The notes beneath the pieces are model-generated. The model had not been told where the DNA came from, searched no databases, and worked only from the letters and a program-made list of their open reading frames with translations. The translations under genes were made by a program, and so were the position numbers. Shown one piece after another: positions 47,001 through 56,000 of a stretch of DNA of 64,000 nt. Source of the DNA: Rhynchonema sp. JSB1_4 (lineage: Eukaryota > Nematoda > Chromadorea > Monhysterida > Xyalidae); NCBI GenBank assembly GCA_030248065.1, contig JASAMV010001506.1:124001-188000 (forward strand), in the 5' to 3' direction. Positions within the stretch are counted from its first letter, which is position 1. The number at the start of each line of letters is the position of its first letter.

Positions 47001-50000
47001 AATTCGACTGCGGTAAGACGAAAGGCAAATATTGTTTCAGCTGGCTGAAATTCGTGCTCACATTCTTTCGCAGACCTGCTCAGGACAAAATCTGTCTTCT
47101 GTCTTGGGTCGTTGCCGTGTCATAGTGCCTGTCTTCAAATTTGATAACGGCTCCAAGTTTATTCAACAACCACTTGGAAATATGCATATAGTCCAGTTTG
47201 CTGATGTTTCACCAATCCTACGTATGTAGACATACATTTGTTTGCAGCGCACAATCGAGCTGGGTGCCAACGATTGGATGGAGGAGCCCGACATCGTCGG
47301 TGGTGCCACGGGCGAGTACACGTTTTCGGACGGCATTGGCCGCATTTCCAAGTGCACCGCTGAGGAAGTCGTCAAAGTACTCGAACTGCCCTATCTGCCG
47401 TCTGCGTTTCAAGTGCGCAAAATTGCGTTTCTTTGGGCTTTTTAGCATTTATGCTTTGTGATTGTGGTTTCTGCCCTGTCTCGCCGCCTGGTATGTTCGT
47501 ACTGACGATGCTCTGGGGTACCACCATCTTTATGGCGGTCGAAAAGTATGGGATTATGCGTATCTGCTCTCTCCCTCTGCGTGACATCAACCAAACCGGC
47601 CGCCTATCTCCACCGCCAGTGCGTGCACAAAATTGATCGGCTCATATTCACTCATTTCATACTGGGATGGATCACAAAACATAGGCATGTTTACCGGATT
47701 AACGACCACGTTCGCCGATGTCTCAGGTGCGGTACAAAGGCTACAAGGGCATGCTGTGCCTCGACCCATACATGGAGCCGAACTACAAAGTGATCTTTCG
47801 GCACAGTCAAATCAAATTCTTCGACCCGGATAACAACAGCCGATTTTTGGAGATTGTCAAATACAGCATGCCGAGTCCGGTATATTTGAATCGACCGTTG
47901 ATCAATATTTTGGATCAGGTTTGAGTTTATTGATTGCTTTTGATGTTGATTAGTTCTGGCACGATTCATGTGGGAAATAAGGGGCGGCACCATCAATTTT
48001 TTTAAGGCGGACTTTTCAACTACGTGAGGGCTTTGGCTGTCGCAAATTCGTAACCGCTGAGGTCTTCTGTGACTGTTGTGATACGAGTTGCTAATGAATA
48101 GCAACTTGATTTTGGGATGGAAGCATGAATGCATGTTTTTCATGTTAGCAAGGCTTGATTGGGGATTTGCCAAAAAAACAGCTTGAGCTAGATGTTGATG
48201 TTACACTCGCGATAGACCAGCGTGAATGTCGAGGCCGAAACGTTGTGATGTAGTGTCCATTCGGTAAAAATTGCAATAATGTAAACACAACAACCAAACT
48301 CATTCAATGACGATATTGCACTCAGTGCGGTTCGGTCACGCGGTGTAACAACCTAATTATTCTAATTTTAAAACTAGTTATCTTTCACGAAAAAGCAGTA
48401 TGAATCTGCGTAAAGTTTCCAACCGTTGCAGTTTTCTGGCAGTTGTTGTTGCCCGACAATGAACCGCCCCCAATAACCGGTTCAACGGTACAATGGGGAA
48501 TTCGATAACCAAGTTCCAGCAATTTCGGAAAGAAGTCGCAACCCTGACAACTTCAGGTTTCCGAACACCAGAGCGGTCGCTGCCATCAAGCGATAGTGTC
48601 GTGTGTGCTCAAGTACCTTGAAACATCACTGTATGGCATGGCTGATATGTTGTGTTCGGAGAAAGAGTCCGCTGAAGCACTGTTCCAACGGGTGCCGACG
48701 AAAATCGATTTTCGGTTAGGGTTTTATTTTTTATTTTTTTGAAACTTGTTAACAAAAATCAAAAAAAATGTTTTTGTATTCTCTAGACGACTGCGAGACT
48801 ACGGCGTGCAAATGGCAAAAGAGCCGTTCTTTCGCTCGATGCTGTTGGCTATCCATCGATACAATATCAGTGGGTGAATCTTTGTAGTAGTAGTAGTAGT
48901 AGTAGTAGTAGCACTTTATTTCGTTTCAGACACGAAAAGGGTAAGCATCAACAACCGCTCGAGGCGTGACAGTAACGATGAATACCTAGGGTTTTACAAT
49001 TTAGCCGGCACCAATTAAATAAAGAGTTGGAGTACATTTGCATGAATATAATAATTCAATTATATAATAATGACAACGTTACACAACTGACACACACAAT
49101 AATGTTTACGCGCCACACCACAACACGATCTGAACATTATGCAATTTCGACTTTTCTTTCACATACAGTACACCTTCATCGCTGGACACCCATTTACAAA
49201 ATTTTGTTTGTGGAGCGCGATATATCAAACTTGGTGATCGGATCGGTGATCCTAGTGCTATTTTCAGGGATTTGCAGCCGTTAGTGTGGGCCAGCCAGTG
49301 ATGTAGTTGGTCCGAGCAAGAAAGCTAGCTAGCTAGCTGGAGGGGTCCGGCACAAGAAAGCTAGCTAGCTAGCCGGGTACCCCGATTTGGGGGGTATTGG
49401 TCCAGAAGTCAAAAACAGCGGTATAAAATTTGGTCTAAATTATGCTAAAATAAGCCTTAAAATGCGTATTTTTGTGTATGTGTGAGAAAATTTGAACGAA
49501 TTTGACCATTTTGGCCCATAAAATGGTCATTTTGGCACTAAAATCAACACTTTTCTTACTTGATGACCGGAGCAAGAAAGCTAGCTAGCCAGTTTGGGGG
49601 GTATGGGTTTCGGAGCAAGAAAGCTACCTAGCAGTTGGGGGGGGGGTAATACCCCCCATACCCCCCCCCAACCACATCACTGGGGCCAGCTAAAAACTTG
49701 TCTCCCAAAACAGCTGTTGGACATCTTTTAGACGTTGGTAGAAATTACTGACACATATCTCGAAGTATTACACCTCGAAAAACACCTGTTCGTGACCATG
49801 GTAAATTGCACCTGATATCACTAAGTTTGATCCCAGGCCAGAATCTATGCTTAAACTGAATTTTTTGACTTATAATCCTCGTTTTGTTCAGAACAACACC
49901 TGCTCAAATCCAAAGTCGAAATCCCGGCCCATCTCGGTCGTACAATGTACGGCGTAATGGATGAATCCGGCCAATTACAATACGGACAAGTGTTCTTTCA

Positions 50001-53000
50001 GTATTCAAAGGACGTACTCAAACCACACGAAAATGTGAAAATGATAACGGGTTGGTCAGTACTTCTGTGGTTCCGTAACTTTTTTAGGAAACAAGTGTTT
50101 TGTGGGGCGAATTATCCATTCGCCGTAAAATAGTCAAATTGCCAGATTCAGACTCAAGATCGCCTGATGCCAGCAAATTTCAATATCATCTCCATTTGAA
50201 ATCATGCTCCAACGAAATCCATTTGTGCATCTGTGCAAAGTGGAGTTAAACATCAGTCATTTTGGTTGGATGGCAGACCACGTGGTTTTATGTCATACAG
50301 AACCACTGGTGTTGAATGCCAGCAGCCTGTGTTGGCAAGGGTGAAACATTTGTGTTTACCTAACCCGCTCCAAATTTGCCTGCATGGGGTTACAACACTA
50401 TGTCGATATTTAATCAACAGACTATAACAAGCGTGATATGAGAACAGCTCATTCATTTTGCCTCAATTCTGCGGCAATGAAAATTTTGTTCCGCTTTTGT
50501 GAAACGGTACTCATCATCACCCACACTTCATTAACCTCGGTGATGTTTCAGGCCGCGTACTAGTAACGAAGAATCCGTGTCTGGTGCCGGGTGATGTGCG
50601 TGTGTTCGACGCGGTGGATTGTGCGGCATTGTACCATTTGGTGGATGTGTTGGTGTTCCCTCGATATGGCAAGAGACCGCATCCGGATGAAATGGCTGGT
50701 TTGTGATTTGTGTTCGTGTTTGGAAGACATCTGACAGTATAGATAGATCGTCATGGAACGAATTGACGAACGGACAACTTACAGTTGTAGACTGCGCAAA
50801 TGGTGACTGACTATGTGCCTCAGTTGCAATGTCAGGTGATAACATTTTGATGCCGAGTGTATAGCTGCTTCCATGCGTGTGTTTGAATGATTGTTCGTTA
50901 TGTTTGCGTATTTACATGACAACAAACGAGGGGGAAGTCGGTTGAAACAAGCTCGCATGAACCTGGCAGCCAGTGCGACCGGCTGAGTACTGCTGATGTT
51001 TCACGCGCGATAGGCCGGGGCTGCAAAATATGTTCTGCGATGTGCGGCAGCATGCCCAATCTAAAAAAACAATGATGTTCAAGCCAGAAACACAAAAGTA
51101 ACCGTTGCAAAATTAAATTCTGTTCATGGCGCTCTCTTTCAATTGTTGAAGAGTGAGAAGCATCAAGTGCAAGATGTTTTACTTATACATTTACCAATTA
51201 CCACCATTATTAGTTCATCAATGCCGAAGTGCTATCCATAGGTTTAAAGTAATATAACTTGAACACATTGCGCTGTTCTATGTCTGATAGCACATTCAGT
51301 TTTGCTTGATGCTTCACGGCAGTTTTTGAGGTCTAAATACGCTGTGCCTGTTGTGTGACACCTTCTGCTGGAAATTTATCCTTTGGAAATTTTTCGTTTT
51401 TTTTCACGAAATATGATGAACTTGTTTTTTCTGACCTGTTCAGTGGGCGTTGTTTGAACTCGTTGACGAAAGGTAAAAAAGTTAATGGGCACGTTCTTTG
51501 TTTAAACGTAGTTCTGACGTGAGAAACCGTAGCTGTTTGAAATTCGGTTCACCTTTGTGGCGTGTAAAATTGATATTTCCCATTGACTTTCCAGGCTCGG
51601 ATCTTGATGGTGATGAATTCTCGATATTTTGGGACGAAGGATTCTTGTTCGAACGAAATGAAGAGCCGATGGATTTCCCCAAATACTCCGCTGATCCGTT
51701 GACCGCACCACCGACGGTTAGTTGGATTGAAGTTTTGTGTTCGATTAAAGGATTTTGTTATCTACAATAAGTTTTTTGAAATTTTCGAGTAAATATTCTG
51801 TTATCTAATAAAATTCTTTTATTATCTGTGCAAATAAAAATTTTTTTGCCTGCTTCGGATCTGGTCAGTCCGGTGTTCTGGCCAGAATGATAATTTTTTA
51901 TACGTCACATTCATTTCACGTTAAACAATTATGACAACACATGCATACATGTGAACTGGTTCATGCTACTAATTGGCGTGCGCGATCTTCCAAAGGATAA
52001 CAATTTTCACAAAAATAATGTATGTTGGATTATCGTTCAGGTGGAGGACATGGCCGATTTCTTCGTCACGTATCTGAGTCAGGACGAAATTGGTGTGTTG
52101 TCGAAGGCGCATTTGCGTCAGTCGGATCTGTTGGGCATATTCCACGACATACCGAATCGAATTGCTGCTAAATGCTCGATCGCTGTGGACTTCCCGAAGA
52201 CTGGTGCGTTGTGTTCGGGATGATTGCGGAAAATCTATGGAATTTATTTTTCTGAAATTTTAGGGAAACCTGCCAAGAAGTTGACGGAAGACGAGAAACG
52301 CGGCAATTATCCGGATTTCGAGCTGAAATCGAATCGACCGTGTTATCGAAGTCGACGATTGGTCGGGCGTGTGTGTCGGTTGGCCAGCTTTGGACCTATT
52401 ACACAAATACCCGTCGACCGGGCCTTTCGAAATGCTATTCGATCCATTCTGCACTATTCCCGTCTGTGGACTTTCTGTGCTTTAATGGTAGCGATCCATC
52501 ATGGGTGTGATTTGCACTTACGATGACTTGAACCCAACCATGGTGCACCAACCAACCGGTTTGAAGGTCGCACTAATCACTTGAATTCGTCGTTGCAGCA
52601 AAACCAAGATCGTCGAGGACATTCTCGATTTGGGCAGTCATTCGGTGGACTTGACGTATTTCGACGAGCATTTATCGATTGATCAGAGCGCAATTGACGA
52701 TTCGATCGGTCGCGATGAATGGACGACGATGTTGAAACAGGCCGGCGTGCAGAGGGACCTGTACAACGCACATGTGCAGGTGCGGTCGTTGGAATAGGTG
52801 GAGCTATTTGTTGAATCATAATTGGGATTTATTGGAAGTATAGCTTGTTGAAGCATAATTGGCAATTTTGTGCGCACAACACTGCGCGTCACACATGGGC
52901 AGGCCACCCACCAGAACTGTTTGGCCTTTCATTATGATGGTTCGGGAGATCACATGCTGTAGTTCTCTTATCGATCACGTTCTTTTTTGAGCGACAGAAA

Positions 53001-56000
53001 ATTCTGGCCAGTGGTAAAAATATTACACTGGTCAACTCAAGTGGTCAAATCACTTCGTCTTCAACTCGCAGCAGCCCCAAATAACCGTGAGAAATAATTC
53101 ATGGCATTCGGGGGAGAGATGACTACTGTACAATGTGAGTTGACGAAGGGATTTGACCATTTCAGTTGACCTCATTAATATAAGCCAAACGCCTCGGCTC
53201 CGTTCACATCACTCACCACACAGATGTACTTCGGCGGAAGGCCAAAGACCTGAACAATCCGGCCATGTCTGTCTGTAGGGGGACTTCATGCATGCGTCAC
53301 GCTCGCTCAGAAGCGTGCGACAGTGCGTCTCCTCCCTCCTTCAGGTGACGTGGTGATCGGATACCGAACTGCTTCGGTCGCCATAACGAACACTACCCGG
53401 CTGTGATTAAGGGCTGATTGACTACCAAACTATCGTTCCAAGACAGTTTCTATTTTGATGGTATGGCACATGGGTGCAGATTGTTGTTGCAGTCGCTGCT
53501 GGACGCGTACGGTATCAACGACGAAGGTGCACTGGTGTCCGGCCATATATTGTTGGAGCAACGACATCAAATCGATGAGATGGAGAAGGAGAACTTCAGT
53601 TTCTACAATACGGAGAAAGTCGTGGAGTTACGATTCGGGCAATTGTGCGCCGATACGCGGAGGAAGTTCTTCAAGGTCGGACTCATATTTGGCCTGTAAA
53701 TTGTGCTTTTTCAGCCATCTTTTTTGCAATTTTTTGAGTCTTAGTTGTTTGTCCATATTTTTAGAAAAACAAAACTTGCACTGTCTATGTCAAAATGCAG
53801 CACTTTTACGTACCATGCGGAACATTTTTTGCACAAGATCGGTCACCGTACACCGGGATCGGTTAATTTCCAGTGTGGATTGGAAATTCCTGTAATCGGG
53901 CACTGTGAATTCTGGAATTCAATCACCAGTTTCATGTTGTCTGGGGTTGGGCCTACACCCAGGCGTGTGCCTAACTGCTGCTGAGGGCAAGCCTGTAAAG
54001 CACCTAAATGTCGAGCGAGGCCGGCTTCCAGTGTCGATTGTGATGTTGGGTCCAGTGCAGTCGTGCATAAAAATGTTCCGCATAATACTTATAAATAACC
54101 AGAGTCGTTGTGGAGGCAATTCCTGTGTTTTTGTCTCCGTGAACAAGTAACCAAAATCAAAAATCCCAAAATTTATTTTGCAGCCCGGCACCGAAGCCGA
54201 TTATCTGTCGGACACGCGAGGCGACGGTCGCCGTGAGATCGAGTCACTGCCCGAACATTTGAAATGGCGCGCGCTCGCATGGTGCGGAGGTCTTGTCTGA
54301 TGATTGAAGGAATTATCATCGTGATTATAACAAAAGTTCATTATTGTTTCCTTTTTTTCAAATACCTCGCTTTCTGCAGGTACACAGTGACCTACGATAC
54401 CAGTCTGAATCGCTCATCCATGCGCAGTTTCCCCTGGCTGGTCTGGGATGTGCTGGCGTATGTGAAACGATCGAAGGTGATATCGGAGTAATCGTGGGTT
54501 TTTTTCTTTTTTTCTTTATTTATTCATATTTTGGTTTTTTCAGACATTCCAATCAATGTTACATCAGGAACGGGTCTGCGCGCCCGAACCAGTGCACGCC
54601 GATTTTGCAGCGACCGTCGATCGTGCCAGTGCGCAGTGTGCTGCTGCTGGTGACACGTTGCCGTCGTTTATGGAATCGATCTACGCCGAAGCTGGCGAGC
54701 CATTCAGACAGTTCTGTGAGTGTTATGGTGAGTCAGTTATTGGCACGGGTCATTGGGGTTGACTTGTGGTCAGAAGCAGGTACGTGCAACCGCCATTAAA
54801 AGGCATAAAGTCATACTCGGTTTCGGTTCAATTGAATTCACCTGTTTCTGTTGAGTGTTGCTGGTGCTCGTTCCAAGCATAGGAATTCATCAGATGGCCA
54901 AGGACTATACGCTCCTAGACAACCAATGCATAACCTAGCGGTGCTATTTCCAGCACATTGTACTGCACGCTCTACACAGTGATTCTCTGTTGTCCTGCCA
55001 TTTATAGTTTCTGTACCATATTTCGGTTCCTGTGTTCTATCATCTTCCAGTCCTTCTGAACAAAAATGACAGGTGCCATCACGAATAGGGCAGACTGTGT
55101 CATACTTTCTTCTCTACCCCAACGCCTTCACCCCCCCAGGCACCTCCATCCCGATCCTGCTGTACGTGCTGCATGACTGGGCCGAGCGTGAGCGCGTGTT
55201 CGAACGATCTCGTCTGCTGCCCGTCCATTTGTGTCTCGTATTCTATTTGTATGCCATTGGCCAACTGGATTCAACTGCGCCGTTCACTGTCACCAGAGTC
55301 GAGGTTGGTGGCGCGATTTTACGATTTTGTGGTTCTGCACTTTTTATGCAAGTATGTCAAAGATCGGGTCGGTATCAATCTTTGTGAGCGAGTTGGTTGG
55401 TGTTTTTTTTAGTTTCAGTTCAGCCAAGCTGCATCACCAGGTTTGATTCGTGCCGAACTCGATTTTTATCTTTCTGTTGCCTGGAACGCCACTTTAACTC
55501 GGTGCTCGGTGGCTGTGTCTGTGAAAGTAGGCATGATAGCAAAATAAGTCTGTTCCTAATACGCATTAGAAAAAATTCCAAGTGAAACATCTTTCCTGTT
55601 TTTGCAGCAACTAACAGAAGCGGAGCAGCAGTCGTCCCGATCTCGTCCCATCCCCCATCTGGGTGCGCTGGCGCTGCATTTTGTGCGCTATCTGGGCAGC
55701 TCACGATTCTTTGATCGCGATTCCATTGATTTCACCACTGCCGGTGCACAAATGGCGCTGTCGTCGGGCGAATGGTGCGCGTTGGCTGCTGTGAGTCGTT
55801 CGAGAAGTTTTTTATTGTAGTTTTTCTTTGTTTCTAATTCTTAAAACGCTGATTCTGCTAATGCGAGAGTGGTTCCTGCGCGAAACATAAGTCGGTTTTT
55901 ACAGATTGCTTTCATCACACACGTTGTGCACTATAATCCACTCATGTATTCAATACGTTTGGCTTTCGCTTATTTCAGGCCGCCTTCAAATCCTATCAAT

